From Rhodocyclaceae bacterium (GTDB lineage Bacteria > Pseudomonadota > Gammaproteobacteria > Burkholderiales > Rhodocyclaceae): DNA of 64,000 bases. A program made the position numbers and the translations under genes. The notes beneath the pieces were generated by a model. The model was not told where the DNA came from and made no database searches. It was given only the letters and a program-made list of their open reading frames with translations. Within the stretch, counting starts at the first letter, position 1, and every line of letters starts with the position of its first letter. Location of the stretch: the NCBI GenBank assembly GCA_019455325.1, contig JACFMQ010000008.1, positions 122,748 through 186,747 of the forward strand. The letters run 5' to 3'. Below, piece by piece: positions 17,639 through 29,548 of the stretch.

Positions 17639-18172
17639 ATGAGCGGCAATCCGACGATCCGGCCGATGGCGGAGCGCGACCTGCCGGCCGTGCTGGCCGT
17701 GCAGGCGGCGTGCTATGCGGCGTCGATCGCCGAGTCGGGCGGATCGCTCCTGTCCAAGCTGCGCGCCTCGCCGTCGACCTGCTTCGTCGCGCTCGTCGAC
17801 GGGGCGGTGGCCGGCTATCTGATTTCGCTGCCCTGGGCGTTCGCGGCGCCGCCGGCGCACAACCTCGAAGTGTGTCGCCTGCCGGATCGGCCTGACTGTC
17901 TCTACCTGCACGACCTCGCCGTGGCGCACGTCGCCCGGAAGACGGGGGCCGGCCGGGCGCTGGTCGAATCCTTCCTGGCCGGATCGCGGGCGCTCGGGCT
18001 GGCGCGCGCGAGCCTGATCGCCGTGCAGGACTCCACCCGCTACTGGGCGCGGCACGGATTCCGGGTCGTGCCGCAGGATTCCGCGCTGCGCGAGAAACTG
18101 TCGGGCTACGGGCCGGGCGTCGAGTACATGCAGCGGATGGCGTCCGCCGCGCCGGCGCGGCCCGGCCGCTGA
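17639..18172 (+). CDS. GNAT family N-acetyltransferase
   Basis: A 177-residue GNAT-fold acetyltransferase. The N-terminus has the IRPMAERDLPAVLAVQAACY pattern. The acetyl-CoA region is LYLHDLAVAHVARKTGAGRALVESF, though the usual R/Q-x-x-G-x-G/A loop is somewhat diverged (RKTGAGRA). The substrate is unknown. It follows the coiled-coil protein by 41 bases. Confidence 0.87.
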   Translation: MSGNPTIRPMAERDLPAVLAVQAACYAASIAESGGSLLSKLRASPSTCFVALVDGAVAGYLISLPWAFAAPPAHNLEVCRLPDRPDCLYLHDLAVAHVARKTGAGRALVESFLAGSRALGLARASLIAVQDSTRYWARHGFRVVPQDSALREKLSGYGPGVEYMQRMASAAPARPGR

Positions 18173-18259
18173 GGGGCTGCGCTCCTTTTCCCGCCGCCGC
18201 GGGATCGTGCCATCATGCGCCCTGTTGCCGTCCCGCCTTCCACCCAGGAGAAACAGACC

Positions 18260-18703
18260 ATGCCCATGTTCGTCGACACCTCGCCGCCCGGCCAGTGCAT
18301 CTTCTGCCGCCTGGTGGCGGGCGAAATCCCCGCGGCCCGCGTCTACGAGGACGAATCGACCATCGCCTTCATGGACATCGGCCAGGTTAACCCCGGCCAC
18401 GTGCTGGTGGCGACGCGGCGCCACGCGGCGACGCTGCTCGACCTCACGCCGCAGGAGGTGGCGGCCGTGGCGCAGACGGCGCAGCGCATGGCGCAGGCGG
18501 TGCGCGCCGCCTTCGACCCGCCGGGCCTGACGCTGCTGCAGGCCAACGGCCGCGAGGGCGACCAGACGGTGTTTCACTTCCACCTGCACGTGCTGCCGCG
18601 CCACGCCGGCGACGGCGTCGCGCTCGCGTGGCCGCGCAAGGATCCGCCGCCCGCGGTGCTGCAGGACTACGCCGCCCGGCTGCGCGCGGCGCTGGCGGAC
18701 TGA
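18260..18703 (+). CDS. HIT-family nucleotide hydrolase
   Basis: A 147-residue histidine-triad protein. CIFCRLVAGEIPA near the N-terminus can bind zinc, and the catalytic triad HFHLHVLPR is intact. HIT proteins hydrolyse AMP-linked or dinucleoside substrates such as AMP-NH2 or Ap4A. The ATG has an AGGAG site. An in-frame upstream ATG at 18215 lacks one. Confidence 0.92.
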   Translation: MPMFVDTSPPGQCIFCRLVAGEIPAARVYEDESTIAFMDIGQVNPGHVLVATRRHAATLLDLTPQEVAAVAQTAQRMAQAVRAAFDPPGLTLLQANGREGDQTVFHFHLHVLPRHAGDGVALAWPRKDPPPAVLQDYAARLRAALAD

Positions 18704-18715
18704 GCGCGGGGCGGA

Positions 18716-18731
18716 TGGCACGTTCGTTGCT
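18716..18731 (+). promoter_or_regulatory. Sigma-54 promoter upstream of the isochorismatase-fold hydrolase
   Basis: TGGCACG-TTCG-TTGCT is an exact match to the sigma-54 -24/-12 consensus (TGGCACG-N4-TTGCW) with correct GG-to-GC spacing. It lies 112 bases before the hydrolase ATG. The activator and its binding site were not identified; NtrC-type nitrogen control is one possibility. Confidence 0.75.
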
Positions 18732-18842
18732 GTTCGCTCCCTGAGCCGTGGCGGAAAGTCCTGCGACGGCTCCGTCCATTTTTTCCGACCACGCCGGGAG
18801 ACAGCTCCCGCGCCGCGTCTCAACCGACAAGGAGCCCGCACC

Positions 18843-19460
18843 ATGACGACCCCCACCACCCTGCGCAACATCGCCGGCCTGCCCGCCACGCCGCCCGCCC
18901 TGGCCGATGCGGCGCTGGTCCTGATCGACTGCCAGAACACCTATCGCGAAGGCGTCATGGCGCTGAGCGGCGTCGAGGCGGCGCTGGACGAGGCGGCCCG
19001 GCTGCTCGCCGCGGCGCGCCGCCTGGGTGTTCCAATTTTTCACATCCAGCACGACGCCGGCCCCGGCTCTCCCTACGACGTCCGCCAGCGGATCGGCGCC
19101 ATCGCCGACCCGGTGGCGCCGGCCGCGGACGAGCCGGTGATCGTCAAGCGCTTCCCGAACTCCTTCGTCGACACCGATCTGGAAGCGCGGCTGAAGGCGA
19201 GCGGCCGGCAGCAGGTGGTCCTCGCCGGCTTCATGACGCACGTGTGCGTCAATTCGACGGCGCGCGGCGCCTTCAATCTCGGCTTCGCGCCGACCGTGGT
19301 CGCCGCGGCGACGGCGACGCGCGACCTGCCGGGCGCCGACGGCAGCGTGGTGCCGGCCGCCGCCATGCAGGCCGCCAGCCTGGCCGCTCTCGGCGACCTG
19401 TTCGCCATCGTCGTGCCCGACACGGCCGCGCTGCTGCCGGCCGGCGACCGCTCCGCGTGA
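18843..19460 (+). CDS. Isochorismatase-fold cysteine hydrolase
   Basis: A 205-residue cysteine hydrolase. The catalytic triad is visible: Asp in LVLIDCQNTY, Lys in PVIVKRFPNSF, and Cys in GFMTHVCVNSTARGA. The family includes nicotinamidase, ureidoacrylate and N-carbamoyl amidases, and isochorismatase. Nothing fixes the substrate here. A strong AAGGAG site precedes the ATG, and a consensus sigma-54 promoter lies upstream. That suggests induction by a specific signal, perhaps nitrogen limitation, because many relatives release ammonia. Confidence 0.88.
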   Translation: MTTPTTLRNIAGLPATPPALADAALVLIDCQNTYREGVMALSGVEAALDEAARLLAAARRLGVPIFHIQHDAGPGSPYDVRQRIGAIADPVAPAADEPVIVKRFPNSFVDTDLEARLKASGRQQVVLAGFMTHVCVNSTARGAFNLGFAPTVVAAATATRDLPGADGSVVPAAAMQAASLAALGDLFAIVVPDTAALLPAGDRSA

Positions 19461-19483
19461 TGCCGTAATCCCGATCCGCCGCG

Positions 19484-19536
19484 ATGCCCCGGACCGTTTC
19501 GAGACAGCGTGCCTGCTCGTAACGGTCCGAGGGCAT
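19484..19536. repeat. Long imperfect hairpin downstream of the isochorismatase-fold gene
   Basis: ATGCCC-CGGACCGTT at 19484-19498 pairs with AACGGTCCG-A-GGGCAT at 19521-19536, with a single bulged A. An inner CGAG/CTCG stem continues the structure. It lies 24 bases after the stop codon. It may terminate or stabilise the mRNA, but there is no T-tract. The remaining gap to 19743 shows nothing else clear except a short direct repeat CGAGCCAGCC near 19600 and 19623. Confidence 0.5.
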
Positions 19537-19742
19537 TCGGTGTCGTCGAACCCCTGCCGCCGCTTTGAAATTCCCATGGCATCGGGTTAGACTCCGGCCC
19601 CGAGCCAGCCAGAAAAAACCTTCGAGCCAGCCCGTTGCGCGTTCCGTCGCAAGGCATCGGCCGGGATGGAGCGCGATCCGTTTCGTTTTGCGCGTTGTCG
19701 CCGGGAAAGCGCGACACCTCCATCTGCAAAGGACCGAACACC

Positions 19743-20600
19743 ATGCGACGAATCACCCTCACCTCGTTCCTGTCGGCTCTGGCCGGCAGGGCATTGCTCC
19801 TGGCTGCCCTGTTCTGCGGCAGCGCGCAGGCCGACGGCTTCAGCGTGGAGGCGCTGATCGAGAAGTCCGGCCTCGGCGCCCAGCTCGACGTCATGCCGAG
19901 GAGCATCAAGATCGGCTTCGGCCACGCCTTGAAGCAGGGCACCCTGCGCCTGAGCGCGGAGCAGATCCGCGACATCCACGTCGTCTTCGACCGCGCCTAC
20001 GCGCCGCAGAAGCTGCGGGCGATGATGGTCGAGCGCATCCCGGCGAGGATCGACGCGGAGACCGGGGCGCGCATCATCGCCTTCCTCGATTCGCCGCTCG
20101 GCCAGCGGATCGTGGAGAAGGAGGCGCAACTGGCGCAGCCGAAGATACAGAGCGAGATCCAGGAGAACGCGGCGAAGATCGTCGCCGACATCGGCGCCAA
20201 TTCTTCCCGGCTGGCGCTGTACGCGGCGCTCGACCGGGCGATGGAGTCGACGCAGCGCGGCGTCGCCGCCTACATCGGATCGGCGCTCGCCAGTGCCGCC
20301 GCCGTCCTCGCCAAGATGCCGGATTCGCCGGAGCGGCCGACGCTGGAGCAGATCAGGAAGAACCTGGACGGGCAGCGGCTGGCGATCGCGGCGGCCATGT
20401 CGCAGGCCGTCCTCAGCAACTCGGCCTACGCCTACAAGGATCTCTCGGAGGAGGATCTGAACGCCTACCTCCAGTTCGCCCTCTCGCCCGACGGCGTCGC
20501 CTATTCGCGGGGGGTCGGCGACCTCTTCGCCGAGGTGCTCGTGGAATGCGCTGCCGACGTCGGCCGGCTCTCCGCGGCGCAGCGGCAGGGGCCGATCTGA
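19743..20600 (+). CDS. Periplasmic DUF2059-like protein
   Basis: A 285-residue protein with a signal peptide ending near AQA (residue ~30). The mature part is all-helical and carries a DUF2059-like segment (ARIDAETGARIIAFLDSPLGQ, near residue 110) and a second similar one later (EEDLNAYLQFALSPDGVAYS). The internal repetition suggests two related helical modules. Function is unknown. No operon partner is evident. Confidence 0.8.
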   Translation: MRRITLTSFLSALAGRALLLAALFCGSAQADGFSVEALIEKSGLGAQLDVMPRSIKIGFGHALKQGTLRLSAEQIRDIHVVFDRAYAPQKLRAMMVERIPARIDAETGARIIAFLDSPLGQRIVEKEAQLAQPKIQSEIQENAAKIVADIGANSSRLALYAALDRAMESTQRGVAAYIGSALASAAAVLAKMPDSPERPTLEQIRKNLDGQRLAIAAAMSQAVLSNSAYAYKDLSEEDLNAYLQFALSPDGVAYSRGVGDLFAEVLVECAADVGRLSAAQRQGPI

Positions 20601-20661
20601 GCGCGCGCCCGGCGGCGTTTCGGCGGAGAATGCGGACAGAACGTCCGCCCGGGAGATTCGC

Positions 20662-21903
20662 ATGAACGCCCCCCTGCCGCTCGACCTCGCCGCCCTGCAC
20701 GCCGCGCGCGCCCGCATCGCCGGCGCGGTGCTGGCGACGCCCCTGTGGGCCAACGATCCGCTGTCGCACGAGCTGGGCGCGCCGATCCACATCAAGCTGG
20801 AGAACCTGCAGCGCACCGGCTCGTTCAAGCTGCGCGGCGCCTGCCACAAGATCGACCGCCTGCTGCGCGCCGGCGCCGCGGCCAACGGCGTCATCGCCGC
20901 CTCCGCCGGCAACCACGCGCAGGGCGTGGCGCGCGCGGCGATGGCCGCCGGCCTGCCGGCGACCGTGGTCATGCCGGCGGACGCGCCGTTGACCAAGATC
21001 GAGGCGTGCAAGCGCCTCGGCGCCGAGGTCGTGCTGCACGAGGGCGCGCTGGAAGAGGCGAAGGCCGAGGCCGAGCGGCTGGCGCGCGAGCGCGGGCTGG
21101 CCTTCGTCCATCCCTACGACGACTGGGACGTGATCGCCGGCCAGGCCGGCGTCGGGCTGGAGATCGTCGAGGCGCTGCCGGAGGCGGCGCAGGTGGTCGT
21201 GCCGCTCGGCGGCGGCGGGCTGCTCGCCGGCGTGGCGCTGGCGGTGAAGCTGCAGCGGCCGGACGTGCGCGTCGTCGGCGTGCAGGCCGAGGCCGTCGCG
21301 CCGTGGCGCCACTTCCTCGCCGACGGCGCCTTCGAGGCGGTCGCCGCCGACGCGCACACCATCGCCGACGGCATCAAGGTGAAGACGCCGGGCCTGCTGA
21401 CGCGGCAGGCGATCGCGCGCCACGTCGACGCCATCGTCGCCGTCGACGACAACGCCATCGCCGAGGCCATGGTGACGCTGCTCGAACGCACGCGCACGAT
21501 CGGCGAGGGCGCCGGCGTCGTCGGCCTGGCGGCGCTGATGCGCGGGCTGATCCCGCTGCCGCCGGCGGCGCCGACGGTGATCGTGATCAGCGGCGGCAAC
21601 GCCGACATGACGCTGGTCGGCCGCTCGATCGATTACGGGCTGGCCGCCAGCGGCCGGCTGATGAGCGTCGCCGTGCTTTCGCCGGACAGCCCGGGGCGGC
21701 TCGCCGCGCTGCTCGGCCTGGTCGCCGGGCACGGCATGAACGTGCGCCACGTCGAGCACCGCCGCGGCGAGCTGCACGTGCCGGTGGGCATGACCGAGAT
21801 CATCCTGCAGATCGAGACGCGCGACTTCGCGCACCAGCGCGAGCTGCTCGAACACTTCGCGCGCCAGGGCCTGTCGGTGCGCAACCTGATCGACGCGCCC
21901 TGA
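20662..21903 (+). CDS. ilvA: Threonine ammonia-lyase with C-terminal ACT domain
   Basis: A 413-residue PLP enzyme that deaminates threonine (or serine) to 2-ketobutyrate for isoleucine synthesis or catabolism. The PLP lysine is in GSFKLRGA (K54), the PLP-phosphate loop is PLGGGGLLAGVALA, and ASAGNHAQGVARAA is typical. An ACT regulatory domain fills the last ~75 residues. The length matches the short form with one ACT domain. Whether it is biosynthetic or degradative is not resolved. Confidence 0.92.
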   Translation: MNAPLPLDLAALHAARARIAGAVLATPLWANDPLSHELGAPIHIKLENLQRTGSFKLRGACHKIDRLLRAGAAANGVIAASAGNHAQGVARAAMAAGLPATVVMPADAPLTKIEACKRLGAEVVLHEGALEEAKAEAERLARERGLAFVHPYDDWDVIAGQAGVGLEIVEALPEAAQVVVPLGGGGLLAGVALAVKLQRPDVRVVGVQAEAVAPWRHFLADGAFEAVAADAHTIADGIKVKTPGLLTRQAIARHVDAIVAVDDNAIAEAMVTLLERTRTIGEGAGVVGLAALMRGLIPLPPAAPTVIVISGGNADMTLVGRSIDYGLAASGRLMSVAVLSPDSPGRLAALLGLVAGHGMNVRHVEHRRGELHVPVGMTEIILQIETRDFAHQRELLEHFARQGLSVRNLIDAP

Positions 21904-21955
21904 GCGCGGCCGGCCTTCGGCTATCATCCGTCCTTTTCCGGCGACGACGAAGACG

Positions 21956-22513
21956 ATGAGCAAGGCGTTCACCCGCGAAACCGATGACGACGACGATGAG
22001 GCGCCGTCGCCCGGCCTGCAACTGCCGCAGGGCGCGAAGAACTACATCTCGCCCGGCGGCCACGCGCGGCTGAAAGCCGAGCTAGACCACCTGCTGCGCG
22101 TCGAGCGGCCGCAGGTCGTCGAGGTCGTGGCCTGGGCGGCGTCGAACGGCGACCGCTCGGAGAACGGCGACTATATCTACGGCAAGCGCCGGCTGCGCGA
22201 GATCGACCGGCGCATCCGCTTCCTGACCAAGCGCCTGGACATCGCCGAGGTGGTCGACCCGCTGCGCCAGCCGAACCGCGACCAGGTCTTCTTCGGCGCC
22301 ACGGTCACCGTCTGCGACGCGGACGGCGCCGAGAACGTCTACACCATCGTCGGCGTCGACGAGACCGACCTCGGCCGCGGCCGCATCAGTTGGGTGTCGC
22401 CGCTGGCGCGCGCGCTGATCAAGGCAAAGGAGGGCGACACCGTGCGCTTCCAGAGCCCGGCCGGGCTGCGCGAGATCGACGTCGTCGCCGTCGAATACAA
22501 GGCCATCGACTGA
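21956..22513 (+). CDS. greB: Transcription elongation factor GreB
   Basis: A 185-residue Gre factor that stimulates RNA cleavage by paused RNA polymerase. The N-terminal coiled coil carries the acidic tip (SNGDRSENGDYIYGKRRLRE), and the C-terminal FKBP-like domain includes GRISWVSPLARAL. YIYGKRRLREIDRRIRFL is characteristic of GreB over GreA. An extra acidic stretch (DDDDDE) lies near the N-terminus. Confidence 0.95.
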   Translation: MSKAFTRETDDDDDEAPSPGLQLPQGAKNYISPGGHARLKAELDHLLRVERPQVVEVVAWAASNGDRSENGDYIYGKRRLREIDRRIRFLTKRLDIAEVVDPLRQPNRDQVFFGATVTVCDADGAENVYTIVGVDETDLGRGRISWVSPLARALIKAKEGDTVRFQSPAGLREIDVVAVEYKAID

Positions 22514-22590
22514 AGTCTGCCGGCGGGGCTTGAAATCCGCCGGCGCGCCCCCATCTGCCGCGGGTCTTGAACCACAAACGGAGTTTTTGC

Positions 22591-24486
<1,896 letters not shown>

Positions 24487-24510
24487 CCGGCGCCGCCCGC
24501 CCGCTCGCAA

Positions 24511-24535
24511 CGCCCCGGCCCGCCGGGGCGTTTTT
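24511..24535 (+). terminator. Rho-independent terminator of htpG
   Basis: An 8-bp GC stem (CGCCCCGG...CCGGGGCG) with a four-base loop is followed by five T residues. It lies 25 bases after the htpG stop. Confidence 0.92.
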
Positions 24536-24597
24536 CATGGGGTATGCTCTGCGGCTGCAGCACCCATACCAACGATACCCATTCCAGGAGACCAGCC

Positions 24598-25425
24598 ATG
24601 ACCGTACCCGTGCCGCAACTGTCGACGATCGCCCTGCGCGTCGACGGCGCCGTCGCCGAAATCACCCTCAACCGTCCCGACCGGTCGAACGCGCTCAACG
24701 AAGCGATGTGGCAGGAGTTGCGCGCGGCCATGCGCTGGGCCGACATGACGCCCGAGGTGCGCGCGGTCGTGCTCGCCGGCGCCGGGCGGAACTTCTGCGC
24801 CGGCATCGACCTCGCCATGCTCGGCGGCGTCGCCCAGGCCGTGGCGCACGCCGACCCGGCGCGCAGCCGCGAGAAGCTGCGCCGGCTGATCCTCGACCTG
24901 CAGGACTGCCTGAGCAGCATCGAGTCCTGTCGCAAGCCGGTGCTGGCGGCGATCCACGGCGCCTGCGTCGGCGGCGCGCTCGACCTCGTCTGCTGCTGCG
25001 ACGTGCGCTATGCGGCCGCCGACGCGACCTTCTCGGTGCGCGAGGTCGACGTCGGCATGGTGGCCGACGTCGGTACGCTGCAGCGGCTGCCGCGCCTGGT
25101 CGCCGACGGCGTGGCGCGCGAGCTGGCCTACACCGGCCGCGACTTCGGCGCCGACGAGGCGGCGCGGATCGGCCTGGTGAACCGCGTCTTCGCCTCGCCG
25201 GAGGCGCTGGCGGCGGGCGCGCTGGAGGTGGCGCGGACGATTGCCGCCAAGTCGCCGCTGGCCGTGCGCGGCACCAAGGAGATGCTCAACTACGGCCGCG
25301 ATCACTCGGTCGCCGACGGCCTCAACTACGTCGCCACGTGGAACGCGGCCATGCTCATGTCGGCCGACCTCGACGAGGCGATGGCGGCGGCGAAGGAGCG
25401 GCGCGCGCCGCGCTTCGCCGACTGA
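24598..25425 (+). CDS. Enoyl-CoA hydratase/isomerase, dienoyl-CoA isomerase type
   Basis: A 275-residue crotonase-fold enzyme. It resembles delta3,5-delta2,4-dienoyl-CoA isomerase (ECH1): the oxyanion loop is GRNFCAGIDLAMLGG, and the catalytic acidic residues are retained in CCDVRYA and EVDVGMVADVGTLQRLPR. These enzymes shift double bonds during oxidation of unsaturated fatty acids. No other beta-oxidation genes are near. The ATG is preceded by AGGAGACC. Confidence 0.9.
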   Translation: MTVPVPQLSTIALRVDGAVAEITLNRPDRSNALNEAMWQELRAAMRWADMTPEVRAVVLAGAGRNFCAGIDLAMLGGVAQAVAHADPARSREKLRRLILDLQDCLSSIESCRKPVLAAIHGACVGGALDLVCCCDVRYAAADATFSVREVDVGMVADVGTLQRLPRLVADGVARELAYTGRDFGADEAARIGLVNRVFASPEALAAGALEVARTIAAKSPLAVRGTKEMLNYGRDHSVADGLNYVATWNAAMLMSADLDEAMAAAKERRAPRFAD

Positions 25426-25440
25426 GGGCCGATCGCGCGC

Positions 25441-25488
25441 TTGACGATCGGTATCGGTTGATCCATATTGATGGCATCAAACGATACC
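25441..25488 (+). promoter_or_regulatory. Promoter with overlapping operator of the RES/Xre module
   Basis: A -35 box TTGACG (25441-25446) and a -10 box CATATT (25464-25469) are spaced by 17 bases. A 13-bp inverted repeat with one mismatch overlaps them: GGTATCGGTTGAT at 25450-25462 and ATCAAACGATACC at 25476-25488. It ends 10 bases before the antitoxin ATG. This is the layout expected for autorepression. Confidence 0.8.
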
Positions 25489-25498
25489 GGATCAAGCC

Positions 25499-25927
25499 AT
25501 GATTCTCGTCTCCCCCGACAAGATCGCCGCGGTCATGTCCCTCACCGCGGTGCCGCATTCCTTCGCCGAACTCGACGAACTGGTGGCGCACGGCCTGCCC
25601 AAGAGCGCCCTGAAGGCGAGCGTGGAGCGCATCTGCAGGAGCAGCGAGGAGCGCCGGCTCCTGCTGCACCGGATCGTTCCCGAAGCGACCTACAAGCGCC
25701 GGCGGGAGCGGCTGACGGCGGAAGAGTCGGAGCGCGCCGAACGCCTGGCGCGGGTCTATGCGACGGCCCAGTACGTGTGGGACTCCGAGGACGATGCGCG
25801 GGCCTTCCTGAACACGCCGCACGCCATGCTGCGCGGGGAAACGCCCCTCGACGTCTCGTTCACCGAGCTGGGCGCCCGGCGCGTCGAGGAACTGCTCTGG
25901 CGGCTGTACTACGGAATCGCCGCCTGA
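25499..25927 (+). CDS. Xre/MbcA/ParS-type antitoxin
   Basis: A 142-residue protein of the Xre-MbcA-ParS antitoxin family (DUF2384 at the C-terminus): YVWDSEDDARAFLNTPHAML and ETPLDVSFTELGARRVEELL. The front part is a helical DNA-binding region. It neutralises the RES toxin encoded next and represses the operon. Its stop codon overlaps the toxin ATG (TGATG). A palindromic operator covers the promoter. Confidence 0.9.
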   Translation: MILVSPDKIAAVMSLTAVPHSFAELDELVAHGLPKSALKASVERICRSSEERRLLLHRIVPEATYKRRRERLTAEESERAERLARVYATAQYVWDSEDDARAFLNTPHAMLRGETPLDVSFTELGARRVEELLWRLYYGIAA

Positions 25928-26388
25928 TGCGGCTCTTCCGGATCGGCGACGAACGGCATCCGATCTGGGACGGCACCGGCGCCGCGCTGCTCGGCGGCCG
26001 CTGGAACAGCGCCGGCAGGCCGGTCATCTACGGCGCCCTGAGCTATTCGTGCGCGCTGCTGGAAACCCTCGCCCACGCCGGCATCGGCCGCATTCCCCGC
26101 ACGCACCGTCACGTGACGGTGGACGTGGCGGACGGCGTATCGGTCGAGCACCGCGACGCCGACGCGCTGCCCGACGGCTGGGATGCCGAGGGCAGCGCCT
26201 CGGCGAGGGCCTTCGGCGACCGATGGCTCGACGAACGGCGCAGCGCCGTGCTCGTCGTGCCGTCCGTCGTCGCCCGCCTCGACCGGATCGCCTTGGTCAA
26301 CCCGCGGCACCCGGATGCCGCGCTGCTCCGCCCGTCCGAACCGGAGCGGGTGGTGTGGGACCGGCGGCTTTTCGAGCGGACCCGCTAG
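25927..26388 (+). CDS. RES-domain toxin
   Basis: A 153-residue RES-domain toxin. Relatives degrade NAD+ or ADP-ribosylate targets when free of the antitoxin. The conserved Arg (MRLFRI), Glu (CALLETLAHAG) and Ser (LVVPSVVAR) of the active site are visible, together with GGRWNSAGRPVIYGA. Length matches family members. It is translationally coupled to the antitoxin. Confidence 0.9.
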   Translation: MRLFRIGDERHPIWDGTGAALLGGRWNSAGRPVIYGALSYSCALLETLAHAGIGRIPRTHRHVTVDVADGVSVEHRDADALPDGWDAEGSASARAFGDRWLDERRSAVLVVPSVVARLDRIALVNPRHPDAALLRPSEPERVVWDRRLFERTR

Positions 26389-26400
26389 GCCGGGATTTTC

Positions 26401-26476
26401 GCCGCGCCTACAGCCGCCCCTGCTTGCGATACACGTATTGCGGCTGATGCCGAGCTGGCGGGCCGCGTCGAGCGCC
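26401..26476 (-). pseudogene. Decayed copy of the 3' end of the AcoR-type regulator gene
   Basis: About 66 bases match the last codons of the regulator at 27304-27370 (the Fis-type HTH end). There are three substitutions, a one-base deletion and a 24-base deletion between two GGCCGC repeats. The reading frame is broken. Copy and original flank the PIN/Phd module, so the toxin-antitoxin genes sit between direct repeats about 0.9 kb apart. Confidence 0.8.
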
Positions 26477-26481
26477 GATTT

Positions 26482-26898
26482 TCATCGAATCACCGCCAGA
26501 AACGCGGCAGGGGGAACGATGGGAATGTCGCGCCAGGGATGCAGCGCGGTGAGATGCGGATCGCTGGCGACGATCAATTCCGCGCTGGCTGCTTCGGCCA
26601 GCGCGAGAAATTTGTTGTCGGCAGCGTCGACGCAGTCGGCCACCGTCTGATCCACCGCGACGAGCCGGGCATGGCGCCGATAGCCATCGATGAATTCCCG
26701 TCGCAGCGCCGTCGTGGCGTAGCGATCGAACTTGGCGCGGCCGAGGACCGTTTCCAGTTCGGCCAGCGTTGCGGTGGAAATGCACAGTTCGAAGTGGAGC
26801 AATGCCTTTTCGAAGGCCAGTGCGGGGATCGATTCGGGCAGGATTGCGGCGCTGACCAGCACGCCCGTGTCGAACACGACCCGCCTAGCGAAGCTCAT
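26482..26898 (-). CDS. PIN-domain toxin
   Basis: A 138-residue PIN-domain protein. Acidic residues are visible in VVFDTGVLVSA, in ATLAELETVL, in DAADNKFLALAEA and in IVASDPHL. It is a likely ribonuclease toxin. Its start overlaps the end of the upstream antitoxin by 14 bases. It lies between the decayed regulator tail and the antitoxin. Confidence 0.88.
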   Translation of the reverse strand: MSFARRVVFDTGVLVSAAILPESIPALAFEKALLHFELCISTATLAELETVLGRAKFDRYATTALRREFIDGYRRHARLVAVDQTVADCVDAADNKFLALAEAASAELIVASDPHLTALHPWRDIPIVPPAAFLAVIR

Positions 26899-27160
26899 GC
26901 ACCAGTCCGTCGATCTCCGCTTCGGTCAGAGCCGGCGCCTCGCCGGCCGGCCGGGCTGCCACCTGCCGGCGGTATTCGGCATACCAGCGCGCAGCATCCT
27001 CGCGCCGCCGGCGCAAATCGACCACTTCGCGCATGTCGTGTTCGGAGACGACATAAGCTACCGCGCGCCCGCGCCGCGTGACCTCCACCGGTTCGCGCTG
27101 CGAGCGGTCGATCAGTTCGCCGAAACGGCTTTGGGCCTCGACAGAGGTGACGGTGATCAT
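26885..27160 (-). CDS. Antitoxin, Phd/YefM family
   Basis: A 91-residue antitoxin: TVTSVEAQSRFGELIDRSQR and PVEVTRRGRAVAYVVSEHD form the DNA-binding fold, and the C-terminus is the toxin-binding part. The ATG at 27160 has GGAG in front; two upstream in-frame ATGs fall within the operator and lack a good site. It forms an operon with the PIN toxin. Confidence 0.88.
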   Translation of the reverse strand: MITVTSVEAQSRFGELIDRSQREPVEVTRRGRAVAYVVSEHDMREVVDLRRRREDAARWYAEYRRQVAARPAGEAPALTEAEIDGLVHELR

Positions 27161-27173
27161 TGCGAGACTCCAT

Positions 27174-27219
27174 GAAATGTCCAATATGGCCATATTAGCC
27201 ATTTCACCCGGTTTGACAA
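27174..27219 (-). promoter_or_regulatory. Promoter and nested palindromic operator of the PIN/Phd module
   Basis: A perfect 14-bp palindrome AATATGGCCATATT (27183-27196) is framed by outer arms GAAATG (27174-27179) and CATTTC (27200-27205), giving a 32-bp symmetric element. On the minus strand it overlaps a -10 box TAATAT (27192-27197), spaced 16 bp from a -35 box TTGTCA (27214-27219). This fits autorepression by the antitoxin. Confidence 0.8.
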
Positions 27220-27310
27220 AGCGTGGCGAGGAAGCTCCCGCCTGCAGGCGGGAGTGACTGACGTCCTGCCGGGAATGGCGCCGGAAGCGGCGGGGTAGCC
27301 CCCGCCGCGC

Positions 27311-29296
<1,986 letters not shown>

Positions 29297-29399
29297 TTCA
29301 ACTCCTCCTCTCCCCTCGTTTCGGGTTTTGTCGTTTTGTCTCATAACGTAGCACTTGCCCATTTTGTAAGCAACGAATTGAGCAGTGCCGCAGGCGTGA

Positions 29400-29415
29400 A
29401 GCAACGGCTGTGCCA
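29400..29415 (-). promoter_or_regulatory. Sigma-54 promoter of the AcoR-type regulator gene
   Basis: On the minus strand, TGGCACA-GCCG-TTGCT matches the -24/-12 consensus with one change and correct spacing. It lies about 104 bases before the regulator ATG, which suggests autoactivation. Confidence 0.65.
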
Positions 29416-29482
29416 TAAGTAATAGGTGATGGAGCCTGCCCGTTGCGCCGAAATGCGTGCCTTCACGGGCTTTTCCGGCGAT

Positions 29483-29498
29483 TGGCACACGCCTTGCT
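29483..29498 (+). promoter_or_regulatory. Sigma-54 promoter of the cytochrome c550 operon
   Basis: TGGCACA-CGCC-TTGCT matches the -24/-12 consensus with correct spacing. It lies 51 bases before the cytochrome start and shares 15 of 16 bases with the promoter of the lanthanide-type alcohol dehydrogenase. A possible activator site, GCAACGAATTGAGCA at 29370-29384, lies about 100 bases upstream. Confidence 0.8.
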
Positions 29499-29548
29499 GA
29501 ACCGCGCTCCGTCGGACGGAAGATCCCGCCATCACCAAAGGAGCCAAC

